35,252 nucleotides of DNA from UBA11865 sp041570195. Lineage in GTDB: Bacteria; Chloroflexota; Anaerolineae; Promineifilales; Promineifilaceae. The translations under genes were made by a program, and so were the position numbers. The notes under the pieces were generated by a model. The model saw only the letters and a program-made list of their open reading frames with translations, did no database searches and was not told the DNA's origin. Numbering within the stretch: the stretch's first letter is position 1; each line of letters starts with the position of its first letter. The stretch lies in the NCBI GenBank assembly GCA_041570195.1, contig JBFFWQ010000056.1, positions 1 to 35,252 of the forward strand. The letters run 5' to 3'. Below are positions 21,588 to 29,646 of this stretch, piece by piece.

Positions 21588-24407
21588 ATGTCCACGACTT
21601 ACGTCGCCATTGACCTGGAAACGACGGGTCTTGACCCGAGCAGCGAAGCGATCATTGAGGTGGCGGCGGTCACGTTTCGCGATGAAGAAATCGTCGACGA
21701 GTGGTCTTCGCTGGTTAACCCCAACTGCGACTTGCCGGCTTTCATCACCCGGCTGACGGGCATCAGCCAGGACATGGTGGACGGGGCGCCGGAGATGTTC
21801 TTGTTACGGCCGCGGTTGAAGCGATTGCTGGGCGAGCACATCCTGGTGGGCCATAACGTCGCCTTTGACCTGGGATTCTTGCACGCGGCCGACCTGGTGT
21901 GGGGCAATCGCCGCCTGGACACGCTGGAGCTGGCCTCGATATTGTTGCCGGGCGCCGGGCGCTATGGACTGGGCGCGCTGGTCAATCACCTGGGATTGCC
22001 GGGCAGCGGTGAGGGCCAGGCGCACCGGGCCCTGGACGACGCCCGCTGGACGGCTTATCTGTTCATGGAATTGGGGCGGCGGGCGCTGGAGCTGGATTTG
22101 CATATCTTGACCGAGATCGTGGAGGCTGGCCGGCGGGTCGCCTGGCCGGAATCGATCTTCTTCCAGGAAGCGCTGCGCCGTGCCGGCCGGGACACTGGGC
22201 ATCCTGCGTTGGGCAAACGCGAGCGACTGGCCAGGCTGTTCACGCCGGATATGCCGGATAAAAAACCGCTCATCCCGGCCGATGATCTGGAACCGATCGA
22301 GACATCGATAGTGGCCGATATGCTGCGGCCGGGGGGCAATTTCAGCCGCCATTTTCCGGGCTATGAATTCCGGCCGCAGCAGGTGGAAATGCTGGAAGCG
22401 GTTAGCGATGCCTTTAACAGCGGGCAGCATTTGTTGGTCGAGGCGGGCACGGGCACGGGTAAGAGCATTGGCTACCTGCTGCCGGCGGCCTTCTGGGCGA
22501 CGCAGAACGGCCGGCGGGTGGTGGTGTCGACCAATACCATCAATCTGCAAGACCAGCTGATGCACAAGGATATCCCGGAGTTGCAGCAACTGGTGCCGTT
22601 TGAATTGCGGGCGACGGTGCTCAAGGGGCGGCGCAATTACCTGTGCACGCGCCTGTTCCAGCAACTGCGCCACCGGGGCCCGGGCGGAGTCGACGAGATG
22701 GCGCTCTACGCCCGGATCCTGGCCTGGCTACCGGGGTCGCAGAGCGGCGACGTGGCACAGATCACACAACGGACGCCGGCCGAGCGCTTGTTGTGGGATA
22801 GGTTGAATGCGGAGAATGACGGCTGCACGGCCGATAAATGCGCCCAGGAAGGCTGTCCGCTGCATTTCGCCCGGCGGCGGGCCGAACAGGCCCACATCCT
22901 GGTGGTCAATCACGCGTTGTTGCTGGCCGACGTGGCCTCGGAGAATCGGGTTTTGCCGGAATACGTGGACCTGATCGCCGACGAGGCCCATCATCTAGAG
23001 AGCGCGGTCACCAATGCCTTGAGTTTTCGGGCCGACCGGCGCTTCCTGGAGAGCTTGTTGGAGGAGGTGACCAAGCCACGGGCAGGCATGGTGGCCGACG
23101 TAGGACGGCGGGCCAGGGAAGGGCTGCCGGCTGATTATGCCAGCGCCATCGACGGCCGGATCAACCAGGTACGAACGGAGGCGGATCGGGCCGGAGAGCG
23201 GCTGGACGAATTTTTCGACGCCCTGGAGTATTTCCTGGGACAGACGCTGGGCAGCCAGGGCCAGGCCAACTACGCCGAGCAGATCCGGATCACGCCGGCC
23301 GTGCGGACCCAACCGGCTTTCGACCATGTAACCATCGTCTGGGATAACTTGAATAAGCAACTACTGCCGGTGGGCGAAGGGCTGAACCGGCTGGCCGGCG
23401 ACATGGCCGATCTGTCGGATCATATCGAGGATGCCGACGATTTATGGCTTACGCTGACCAGTCTGGCCCGCTCGCTGGAAGAAACGCGGGCTAATATCGA
23501 CGCGCTGATCGCCGATCCGGTAGAAACGATGATATATTGGGTCGAGATGTACCGGCGGCGTATCTCGTTGCACGCGGCGCCGCTGGATATCGGGCCGCTG
23601 GTGGAGAAGCATATCTTCAATACCAAGGAAACGGTGGTCTTCACTTCGGCGACGCTGCGCACAACCGGGCCGGGCAGCCAGGGCGAGCCGTCATTTGCCT
23701 ATTTGCGCGATCGCTTGCAGGCTGGTCACGCCAACGAATTAGCGGTTGGGTCACCTTTTGACTATGAGCAGTCGACGCTATTGTACCTGCCGACGGATAT
23801 CCCGGAGCCGAACCAGCCCGGTTATCAGCGGCACGTGGAAGGGGCGATCCTGGATGTGGCCCTGGCGCTGAACGGCCGGACGCTGGCTTTGTTCACCTCG
23901 TTTAGGCAATTGATGGACACGGCGGCGGCGATTGAAGGGCCATTGAATAGCGCCGGTATCTCGTTGCTGGTCCAGTCGCAGGGCGCTTCGCGGCAGCAGT
24001 TGCTGAGCCAGTTTAAGGCGGATGGCAGCCGGTCGGTTTTGTTGGGCACGCGCTCGTTCTGGGAGGGGGTGGACGTGCCCGGTGACGCCTTGCAGGCGGT
24101 GTTCGTCGTCAAGTTCCCGTTTGACGTGCCGTCAGACCCGATTTTCGCGGCCCGGTCGGAGACGTTTGACAGCCCGTTTTTTGAGTACTCGATCCCGGAG
24201 ACAGTGTTGCGTTTCCGGCAGGGGTTCGGCCGGTTGATCCGTCGCACGGACGACCAAGGGGTGGTGATCGTGCTGGATAAGCGCATCCTGACCAAGCGTT
24301 ACGGCCAGGCGTTCCTGGAGGCATTGCCGCAGTGCACGGTGTTGCGGCAGCGAATCGGCCGGGCCGGCGAGTTGACACAACGCTGGCTGAATAGGGACAG
24401 AGGGTAG
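21588..24407 (+). CDS. dinG: DnaQ-DinG fusion: 3'-5' exonuclease and XPD-like helicase
   Basis: This 939-aa protein joins two modules. Residues 1-165 are a DEDDh exonuclease like DNA polymerase III epsilon: Exo I AIDLETTGLD (D9, E11), Exo II HNVAFDLGFL (H89-D94) and Exo III HRALDDARW (H146, D151). Residues about 250-939 are a superfamily 2 DinG/XPD helicase with Walker A EAGTGTGKS (285-293), DEAH box D465-H468, TLLYLPTDIPEP, a GTRSFWEGVDVPGD motif and QGFGRLIRR as motif VI. Cys353, Cys413, Cys418 and Cys423 are placed as in the 4Fe-4S cluster of XPD/DinG helicases, so the cluster is probably retained, unlike in several Firmicutes DinG proteins. It is likely a DNA repair or R-loop-processing helicase-nuclease. 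The ATG at 21588 has only a weak TAGGTAA upstream. Confidence 0.92.
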   Translation: MSTTYVAIDLETTGLDPSSEAIIEVAAVTFRDEEIVDEWSSLVNPNCDLPAFITRLTGISQDMVDGAPEMFLLRPRLKRLLGEHILVGHNVAFDLGFLHAADLVWGNRRLDTLELASILLPGAGRYGLGALVNHLGLPGSGEGQAHRALDDARWTAYLFMELGRRALELDLHILTEIVEAGRRVAWPESIFFQEALRRAGRDTGHPALGKRERLARLFTPDMPDKKPLIPADDLEPIETSIVADMLRPGGNFSRHFPGYEFRPQQVEMLEAVSDAFNSGQHLLVEAGTGTGKSIGYLLPAAFWATQNGRRVVVSTNTINLQDQLMHKDIPELQQLVPFELRATVLKGRRNYLCTRLFQQLRHRGPGGVDEMALYARILAWLPGSQSGDVAQITQRTPAERLLWDRLNAENDGCTADKCAQEGCPLHFARRRAEQAHILVVNHALLLADVASENRVLPEYVDLIADEAHHLESAVTNALSFRADRRFLESLLEEVTKPRAGMVADVGRRAREGLPADYASAIDGRINQVRTEADRAGERLDEFFDALEYFLGQTLGSQGQANYAEQIRITPAVRTQPAFDHVTIVWDNLNKQLLPVGEGLNRLAGDMADLSDHIEDADDLWLTLTSLARSLEETRANIDALIADPVETMIYWVEMYRRRISLHAAPLDIGPLVEKHIFNTKETVVFTSATLRTTGPGSQGEPSFAYLRDRLQAGHANELAVGSPFDYEQSTLLYLPTDIPEPNQPGYQRHVEGAILDVALALNGRTLALFTSFRQLMDTAAAIEGPLNSAGISLLVQSQGASRQQLLSQFKADGSRSVLLGTRSFWEGVDVPGDALQAVFVVKFPFDVPSDPIFAARSETFDSPFFEYSIPETVLRFRQGFGRLIRRTDDQGVVIVLDKRILTKRYGQAFLEALPQCTVLRQRIGRAGELTQRWLNRDRG

Positions 24408-24460
24408 GAGAAAGGGACGCAGATTCGTAGGGTTTGCAGGCTTGGGAGTCAATGGCTCGC

Positions 24461-24481
24461 AGCTAGTCGTTCACAGCTCGT
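24461..24481. repeat. Weak three-unit heptamer stretch
   Basis: AGCTAGT, CGTTCAC and AGCTCGT are spaced 7 bp apart between dinG and the next gene. It is short and degenerate, listed because larger arrays share the AGC phase. Confidence 0.35.
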
Positions 24482-24514
24482 TAAGCCAGCCATCGGCCGG
24501 CCGCAGCCAGAGTG

Positions 24515-24523
24515 TGCTATCAT
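24515..24523 (+). promoter_or_regulatory. Extended -10 promoter (TGCTATCAT)
   Basis: TG-C-TATCAT lies 55 bp upstream of the ATG at 24578. There is no clear -35. It overlaps the first codons of a longer in-frame GTG start, which argues against that start. Confidence 0.45.
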
Positions 24524-24577
24524 AATGAGTGGTGCACTGTTGTTGGCGCGTTCAGTGAATCGACTTTAGGAGGGACA

Positions 24578-25039
24578 ATGTTTATCTACTTCGCCGGCCC
24601 CCTCTTCAGCCAAGCCGAGAGGGCGTTCAATCTCAGATTGACGATGACCCTGGAGGAGCACGGCTACACGGTCTTCTTGCCCCAACGAGATGGTCTCGGT
24701 GCCGATCCAACCGGCTTTCAGGATATGACTGAGGAAGAAATAATCCAGGCCATATTCACTCTCGACCGCGACAAAGTGCTCGAGGCCGATGTCCTGCTTT
24801 TCATCCTGGACGGGCGTGTTCCAGACGAGGGCGCCTGTGTCGAACTGGGCCTGGCTTTTGGACAGAAGCACCTGGAGCAGAAGAGCAAGCTGCTCGTCGG
24901 CCTGCATACCGACTGGCGGGCGGCATTCCCGTGGGTCAAACGCAACCCTTTGATCGATGGGGCGCTGGACTGCATCGTTGGTGACGAAGATGAGTTAATA
25001 GCTGTCCTTAAGTCGGCCAGACAATCTGACGAGCAGTAG
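24578..25039 (+). CDS. Nucleoside 2-deoxyribosyltransferase-like protein
   Basis: This 153-aa protein starts at the ATG at 24578, preceded by a strong AGGAGGG. A GTG 22 codons upstream overlaps the promoter and is rejected. MFIYFAGPLFSQAERAFN matches the N-terminal xYxAGPLF motif of the family. VLEADVLLFILDGRVPDEGA followed by CVELGLAFG carries the conserved Asp/Glu pair (DxGxxxELGxA), with the Glu as catalytic nucleophile. The family swaps bases on deoxyribonucleosides or hydrolyses (deoxy)nucleoside 5'-monophosphates (RCL/DNPH1 branch). Length and motifs fit either, so nucleotide salvage or clean-up is the safe call. It is probably a monocistronic gene. The gap to 25322 shows only a promoter and no gene. 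Confidence 0.82.
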   Translation: MFIYFAGPLFSQAERAFNLRLTMTLEEHGYTVFLPQRDGLGADPTGFQDMTEEEIIQAIFTLDRDKVLEADVLLFILDGRVPDEGACVELGLAFGQKHLEQKSKLLVGLHTDWRAAFPWVKRNPLIDGALDCIVGDEDELIAVLKSARQSDEQ

Positions 25040-25251
25040 CGGATAATCCTGCGAACGGACCCGAATTCTGGATTGCTTAGGGTTGCCCTTGAGTGGAAAG
25101 TTGGCTCGAAGGGTCAGTTCGGCAACTCTTTCGTAGCCTCATCTCAGCGTTCCATCTGATTCCTTCGGCACGACCCGCACGGCGTACGCCAAATCGTCAA
25201 TAAGGCATAGACTGCCCGTAGACCGGTCATCGCGCGGCCGGCGACGGGATG

Positions 25252-25260
25252 TGCTATTGT
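25252..25260 (+). promoter_or_regulatory. Extended -10 promoter (TGCTATTGT)
   Basis: TG-C-TATTGT lies about 63 bp upstream of the lipoprotein start. The GTGCTAT context is shared with the sites at 21467 and 24515. Confidence 0.4.
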
Positions 25261-25322
25261 TAAGGGGTGGTAAGTGGTGTACCGAACTTCGTTCGCTTTG
25301 TGGCTAGTTCTGGAGGCGCTCG

Positions 25323-26471
25323 ATGAAGTGGTGGCTGTGGCAAGCATTGGCGATGGGGTTGCTGATCCTGGCGGCCTGTGATGGGGCTACCAGTGCGCCG
25401 GAAGCTGCGGTAAATGGCACTCCAGCTCCTGAAACCGAAGCGACGGTCGTCAGGCCACCGACGCCGCCGGTAACGGCCTCACCGGTAGTGAGGGCGTCAC
25501 CGATGGTGTCGGAGGGGGAAAGCTCGACGGCGGCCGGGGATAGCGGAGCAGCGACGGCCACGCCGACGCCCGCTATGGCCCAGGCGGCTGACCAGAGGGA
25601 TGTGGCGGAGCACACGCCGGAGGTCACACTGACGGAGGCGCCCGTCCGGGCCGCTACGCCGACGCCAAGTCCGCTGCCGCCGACTGCCCTGCCGCCCAGC
25701 GCAACGCCGCGGCCTACGAACACAGCTTCGCCCACGGCGACGCCGACTGAGAGCAGCGGCGCGGCCGTCGATTATTTCCGGGCGAACGTGGAAGAGGCGG
25801 ATCCGGGCGACACTATCACCCTGGAATGGGCGGCGATGGGAGCGGAGACGGTCACTTTGTGGCGGTTGATGGCCACCGGGCAGTTGGGCGAGTTCTGGGA
25901 TGTGTCGGAAACCGGCTCGTTCGTCTATCAAATCCCCGAGCACGCGCGGAATTGGACGACCTTCGCCCTGGCGGTGACGGAAGCGGATGGCAGCACGGAC
26001 ATGGTCACGCTGGAGATCGGTTTGCGCTGCCCGGATAGGTGGTACTTCGACAATCCGCCGGATATCTGCCCGGCGCGGGCGGCGGTGGTTTCGGCCGGGG
26101 CGGAGCAGCGTTTTCAAGGCGGGGTTTTGCTGTGGTCGGCCGGCGAGGACCGGATCTATGTGTTGTATGGCGACGGCCAATCGCCCCAGTGGGCGGCCTT
26201 CACCGACGAATGGGACCCAGGCGAGCCAGAGAGCGCCCCGGCATTGGAGCCACCGGCGGGTTTTTACCAGCCGGTTCGTGGATTTGGCCAGGTATGGCGG
26301 GAGCAACCTGGCGTACGGGAGCGGTTGGGCTGGGCGTTGGAGGAAGAGGTGGGCTACCAGACGGCCGTGCAGCGGACGTCGTACGCCAAGTACAATGAGA
26401 CGTTTATCCGGGCGATGGATGGCGGCGTGTGGCAGTTGCGGGCCGAGCGCAGCGGGTGGGAGAAGCGCTGA
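25323..26471 (+). CDS. Surface lipoprotein with Pro/Thr-rich linker
   Basis: This 382-aa protein has a lipoprotein signal peptide (MKWWLWQALAMGLLILAAC, lipobox LAAC, lipidated Cys19). A linker very rich in Pro, Thr and Ala (about 24-147) probably spans the cell wall. Next comes a beta-sandwich-like domain (about 148-235: FRANVEEADPGDTITLEWAA, then VYQIPEHARNW). The C-terminal domain (about 245-382) has aromatic repeats such as RFQGGVLLWSAGEDRIYVLY, GFGQVWREQPGVRERLGWAL and QRTSYAKYNETFIRAMDGGVW. This C-terminal type is common in Chloroflexota surface proteins; its function is unknown, and ligand binding is a guess. The ATG at 25323 follows GGAGGCGCTCG. A decayed copy of the last 33 codons lies at 27989-28087. 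Confidence 0.8.
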   Translation: MKWWLWQALAMGLLILAACDGATSAPEAAVNGTPAPETEATVVRPPTPPVTASPVVRASPMVSEGESSTAAGDSGAATATPTPAMAQAADQRDVAEHTPEVTLTEAPVRAATPTPSPLPPTALPPSATPRPTNTASPTATPTESSGAAVDYFRANVEEADPGDTITLEWAAMGAETVTLWRLMATGQLGEFWDVSETGSFVYQIPEHARNWTTFALAVTEADGSTDMVTLEIGLRCPDRWYFDNPPDICPARAAVVSAGAEQRFQGGVLLWSAGEDRIYVLYGDGQSPQWAAFTDEWDPGEPESAPALEPPAGFYQPVRGFGQVWREQPGVRERLGWALEEEVGYQTAVQRTSYAKYNETFIRAMDGGVWQLRAERSGWEKR

Positions 26472-26574
26472 GCCCGTTCGTTACACACTAGAAACCAGAC
26501 ATCTCGGCCCTTTCCCAGGGGATCCTGCGCTTTGTAAACGATGACAATTGGAGCAAACGATTAGCCGGGAGCTA

Positions 26575-26604
26575 TTGATTCGGGGTCAAAAATAATTATA
26601 TAAT
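26575..26604 (+). promoter_or_regulatory. Sigma-70 promoter for the acyltransferase gene
   Basis: TTGATT (26575-26580) and a perfect TATAAT (26599-26604) are separated by 18 bp, in a stretch far more AT-rich than its surroundings. The ATG is about 109 bp downstream. Confidence 0.65.
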
Positions 26605-26712
26605 TTAACAGCGGCCGTATTCGTTTCCGGGCCCGGCAACTCGCTGCCGAACGGCCGCATGATGGCCGGTTGGGCTGCCTGCCAATCGCCGTCCAATCGG
26701 CAAGGAGCGCCG

Positions 26713-27963
26713 ATGACTACCCATGACTCTGGCCTATTGAGCGCCGATCCCTCCACGCTGCGCGATCATACCCGGATTCAAGCCCGGCCTCGCTTGCTCT
26801 ACATCGACAATCTGCGCACGGCGGTGATCATAGGCGTCATCCTCGTCCACCTCGCCGTCACCTACGGCTTTGATGCCGACTGGATGTATTATGAGGGCGG
26901 CGAGACAAACCCCGTTTTCAACGCCGTTGCGCTCATGCTTGCCGGCATTGGTATGGCTTTTGCGTTGGGCCTGCTGTTCTTGATCGCTGGCTACTTCACG
27001 CCGCCGGCCTTCGACCGCAAAGGGAGCCGCGGCTTCGTCGTCGACCGTCTGAAGCGGCTGGCCATTCCCTGGTTATTCTACGCGATATTCCTCAACCCCC
27101 TCGTCCATTATGCCGTCGACGTCCATGGCGGCGATTGCCAAGGTTCGCTTTTCGACTGCCAGTTCCAGGGTTCGTTCTGGGACTATCTGCGCGTCTATCC
27201 GGGAACCTTGGGCAGTTGGGGCGATGGTCCGGTCTGGTTCCTGGAAGCCCTGCTCGTCTTCTCACTTTTTTACGCCCTTTGGCGACAGCTTGTCGCACGC
27301 CGGGCTTCAGCCATCGACGGCCCACTTCGCCGGCCGCTCCCCTTGCCCTCCGATGGTTCTATTGCCATTTTCGCCCTGGCTATCGGCCTGGTTACCTTCA
27401 TTGTTCGATTCTGGTTCACAGCCTTCGACTTCATCGAACCATTCCATTTCGAGTTTGCCCGGTTCACCCAATACGTTGCCCTCTTCGCCGCCGGAACCTG
27501 GGCCTATCGTGGCGACTGGTTGGCAACTTTCTCTGATCGTCGGGTCCGGACCTGGCGCTGGGTCGCCCTGCTCTGCATCCTGATCCTGCCCGCCTTGATA
27601 GTGGCCTCGGGTGGCCTCTCCGGCGAATTTGACGAACGGATCGCCCACGGCGTCAACTGGTTGTCCTTCGCCTATTCCGTCTGGGAAGGCTTCATGGCTG
27701 TCTCAATGGTCATCGTCGTCCTGGCCTGGTTTCGCAGCCACTTCAACCAGCAAGGAAGGCTGGCCCGGCTCATGTCGCAGACCAGCTTCGCCGTCTACGT
27801 CATCCACCCGGCCGTCATTGTTCCCCTGGCCCTGTTCCTGAGCGGCATCGAGATGAACCTGAGCCTGAAATTCCTCGTGGTCGCCCCGTTCGCGGTGGCC
27901 CTCTGCTACCTGGTGGCCTACGGCCTGCGCCAGGTCCCGGGTTTGAAAGCCATCCTGGGCTGA
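26713..27963 (+). CDS. Acyltransferase-3 family membrane protein
   Basis: This 416-aa integral membrane protein starts at the ATG at 26713 because AAGGAG lies 7 nt upstream; an earlier ATG at 26659 has no such site. Acyltransferase-3 features are the opening RPRLLYIDNLRTAVIIGVIL, then VHLAVTYG with the conserved catalytic-type His, FLIAGYFTPPAF with the (F/S)GY segment, a basic FVVDRLKRLAIPWLFY loop, and about ten membrane helices. SQTSFAVYVIHPAVIVPLAL near the C-terminus is the typical penultimate motif. The family (OafA, OpgC, NolL and others) moves acyl groups onto exported sugars, lipids or peptidoglycan. The acceptor is unknown. Gene composition and the separate promoter suggest it is not co-transcribed with the lipoprotein gene. 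Confidence 0.88.
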   Translation: MTTHDSGLLSADPSTLRDHTRIQARPRLLYIDNLRTAVIIGVILVHLAVTYGFDADWMYYEGGETNPVFNAVALMLAGIGMAFALGLLFLIAGYFTPPAFDRKGSRGFVVDRLKRLAIPWLFYAIFLNPLVHYAVDVHGGDCQGSLFDCQFQGSFWDYLRVYPGTLGSWGDGPVWFLEALLVFSLFYALWRQLVARRASAIDGPLRRPLPLPSDGSIAIFALAIGLVTFIVRFWFTAFDFIEPFHFEFARFTQYVALFAAGTWAYRGDWLATFSDRRVRTWRWVALLCILILPALIVASGGLSGEFDERIAHGVNWLSFAYSVWEGFMAVSMVIVVLAWFRSHFNQQGRLARLMSQTSFAVYVIHPAVIVPLALFLSGIEMNLSLKFLVVAPFAVALCYLVAYGLRQVPGLKAILG

Positions 27964-27988
27964 GCCATCCTCGCCTTTTGCCAGCCTC

Positions 27989-28087
27989 GTTCAGCGGACG
28001 TCGTATGCCAAGTATAATGAGACCTTCATTCGGGCGATGGATGGTGGGTTCTGGCGGCTGAGGGCGGAGCGGAGCGGGTCGGAGAAG
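27989..28087 (+). pseudogene. Decayed duplicate of the lipoprotein C-terminus
   Basis: The frame from 27989 reads VQRTSYAKYNETFIRAMDGG, then FWRLRAERSGSEK. It matches the last 33 residues of the lipoprotein (25323-26471) with only V-to-F, Q-to-R and W-to-S changes. There is no start codon or upstream domain, and the frame runs through the heptamer array to a TAA at about 28133. Synonymous differences show it is not a recent copy. The acyltransferase gene now separates it from its parent, so a former tandem paralogue was probably mostly deleted or replaced. Confidence 0.85.
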
Positions 28088-28094
28088 ACGTCGT

Positions 28095-28143
28095 CAGTGG
28101 CGAGTGGACAGCGGCGAGTGGTTGGTGGACAGTAATCAGTACG
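28095..28143. repeat. Heptamer array of the CAGTNNN/GAGTGGN family
   Basis: Seven gapless units: CAGTGGC, GAGTGGA, CAGCGGC, GAGTGGT, TGGTGGA, CAGTAAT, CAGTACG. It begins 7 bp after the lipoprotein relic. Confidence 0.8.
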
Positions 28144-28263
28144 TCCGCCAAGAGCGGCAAGCGCGAACGGTGGCTCGCAGCCTTCATTGATGCGAGTCAA
28201 TTAGCGATGTATGGATACGTATATTCGTTGCCGCAAGATGGTCCGTCGTCATAGACTGACTGT

Positions 28264-29166
28264 CTAGTCGCGGGCCAGGAAGCGATCGACTTTCGAGCGG
28301 GCCTGCCAGCCAATCAGGTCTCGTGTGTTGACCATGCCCCGAGTGCGTAGCCCGCCAATGTATTGCTCGACCGTATTGCGAGGCACAGGCAGCTGTTCTT
28401 CTTCAGGTTTGCGAACCAGGGTGACGGCCTCTTCGGGACAGTCGGTCACGCATAAGCCGCAGCCAATACAGCGGTCCTTGTCGACCAGGGCGTAACCATT
28501 GTCCAGGCCAATGGCTTCCATCTGGCAACGAAACTCACAGTCGCCGCAGGCCGAGCACAAGACCTCATCGACCTCTGCCCTGAAGGGCGAGACCAGGATT
28601 TCGGCCGGTCGCGGATGGCGTTTGGCGATGGCGAACACCTCGCAGCAGTCGCTGCAGCAACAGCAGATAAAACTGGCCGTCTGGGTATTGCCTGGCTGCA
28701 GGACGAGCCCTGCTTCCTCGGCCCGTTCCAGGATAGACAGGGCCTCTTCCTGGTCGATGGCCCGGCCGACCCCCAGCCGCTCGTAGTAATCGGCCGCATC
28801 GCCAAAGGCCAGGCAGCTCTCCAGGGGTTTGTCGCAGCCCTGGCCGAGAAGTTTCTTTTGCTTGCGACAGACGCAAGGATTGACCCGCAGCCTGTCTTGG
28901 GACCGGACCAGGTTCTCAGCCTCTTCGTAGATCATGACCGTCGACCCGGTTGGAATGCTTTCGCCCACCGGTATCGTGCGCATCTGGGGCATCTGTTCCC
29001 ACCAGCGAGGCGAAATGGTTTCCATGAAGGCTGAGTTTGCTGAGGCCATTTCCTCGTCAAATCTGCCCACCTGGAACTCGAAGAAGCCGATGGCGTATTG
29101 GGTGGCCATGTATTCTGGTGGGTCGTCGCCGCGGTGGATGCTGTAGACCAAGCCCTTGCGAGCCAT
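28264..29166 (-). CDS. 4Fe-4S ferredoxin-domain protein, C-terminal part of a gene split by an in-frame stop
   Basis: This 300-aa frame begins at an ATG 3 codons after a TAA that separates it from the upstream frame (29176-29382), in the same reading frame. It contains NPCVCRKQKKLLGQGCDKP, an ICCCCSDCC cluster, and two ferredoxin motifs near the C-terminus: CSACGDCEFRCQMEA (a 4-Cys set without the usual Pro) and CIGCGLCVTDCPEEA. Two 4Fe-4S clusters in the C-terminal domain are therefore expected. Its own start has GGAGG only 2 nt away, a poor spacing, yet restart is conceivable. Proteins of this type normally carry an N-terminal winged-helix-like segment, supplied here by the upstream frame. 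Redox or sensor function is inferred; the physiological partner is unknown. Confidence 0.75.
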   Translation of the reverse strand: MARKGLVYSIHRGDDPPEYMATQYAIGFFEFQVGRFDEEMASANSAFMETISPRWWEQMPQMRTIPVGESIPTGSTVMIYEEAENLVRSQDRLRVNPCVCRKQKKLLGQGCDKPLESCLAFGDAADYYERLGVGRAIDQEEALSILERAEEAGLVLQPGNTQTASFICCCCSDCCEVFAIAKRHPRPAEILVSPFRAEVDEVLCSACGDCEFRCQMEAIGLDNGYALVDKDRCIGCGLCVTDCPEEAVTLVRKPEEEQLPVPRNTVEQYIGGLRTRGMVNTRDLIGWQARSKVDRFLARD

Positions 29167-29175
29167 GCCCTCCAG

Positions 29176-29382
29176 TTACTCGGCTACTTCGTCGACCGGC
29201 CGCTTGACCCGCCGGGCGATCACCCGGGCCGGTTCGGCGATGAGGGTCAGCTGTTGAGCCATTTCTGCTTCTTCGGGCGTGAAGAGCGTCCGCAGCAATT
29301 TCAGCTCCCGCCCATCTTCGGTTCGTGGATAACCGGCCGGCAGTGTATCCAGGAACTCTGCCAATCGTTCGTATACGTCCAT
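29176..29382 (-). CDS. N-terminal part of the split ferredoxin-type gene
   Basis: This frame of about 68 codons (MDVYERLAEFLDTLPAGYPR, then TEDGRELKLLRTLFTPEEAE and a helical segment ending PVDEVAE) looks like the winged-helix N-terminus of the downstream ferredoxin protein. The ATG at 29382 is chosen over a GTG two codons earlier because GGAGG lies 6 nt before it. TAA at 29176-29178 ends it. Without that stop the frame would continue as LEGMARKGLVYSI, which reads as a natural extension (helix plus wing). It is either a point nonsense mutation or a sequencing error. A heptamer array lies immediately upstream (29398-29460). Confidence 0.7.
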   Translation of the reverse strand: MDVYERLAEFLDTLPAGYPRTEDGRELKLLRTLFTPEEAEMAQQLTLIAEPARVIARRVKRPVDEVAE

Positions 29383-29397
29383 GCTCACCTCCGTGTT

Positions 29398-29460
29398 AGC
29401 TTTTAGCTGTTAGCTCCTAGCTTCGAGCTCTGAGCCTCTAGCTTTCAGCTATCAGTTCTG
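29398..29460. repeat. Heptamer array (AGCNNNN), nine units
   Basis: Nine gapless units from AGCTTTT to AGTTCTG begin 5 bp upstream of the ribosome-binding site of the split ferredoxin gene, so they are probably in its leader. Confidence 0.85.
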
Positions 29461-29646
29461 CGACCTTGTGCGCCCGGCGATTCTCAGACGCCGATACGCC
29501 GCGGCGCGGGCAGGTCGGCTATGGAAAGATAAGGAGCCGTGGCAAAAGGGCCTTTTGTGTTGGTGGTGGGGAGCGATGAATTGTTTTTGGCCTGATCATG
29601 GAAGCCCTTTGGCACGAATCGTCCGAACTCCTCTGCCTTCCTGCGT

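Larger units (their letters stand above)
27964..28263. other. Intergenic region with gene relic and heptamer array
   Basis: It holds a 33-codon relic of the lipoprotein C-terminus and a seven-unit heptamer array, described separately. From 28144 to 28263 I see nothing recognisable. Confidence 0.6.
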
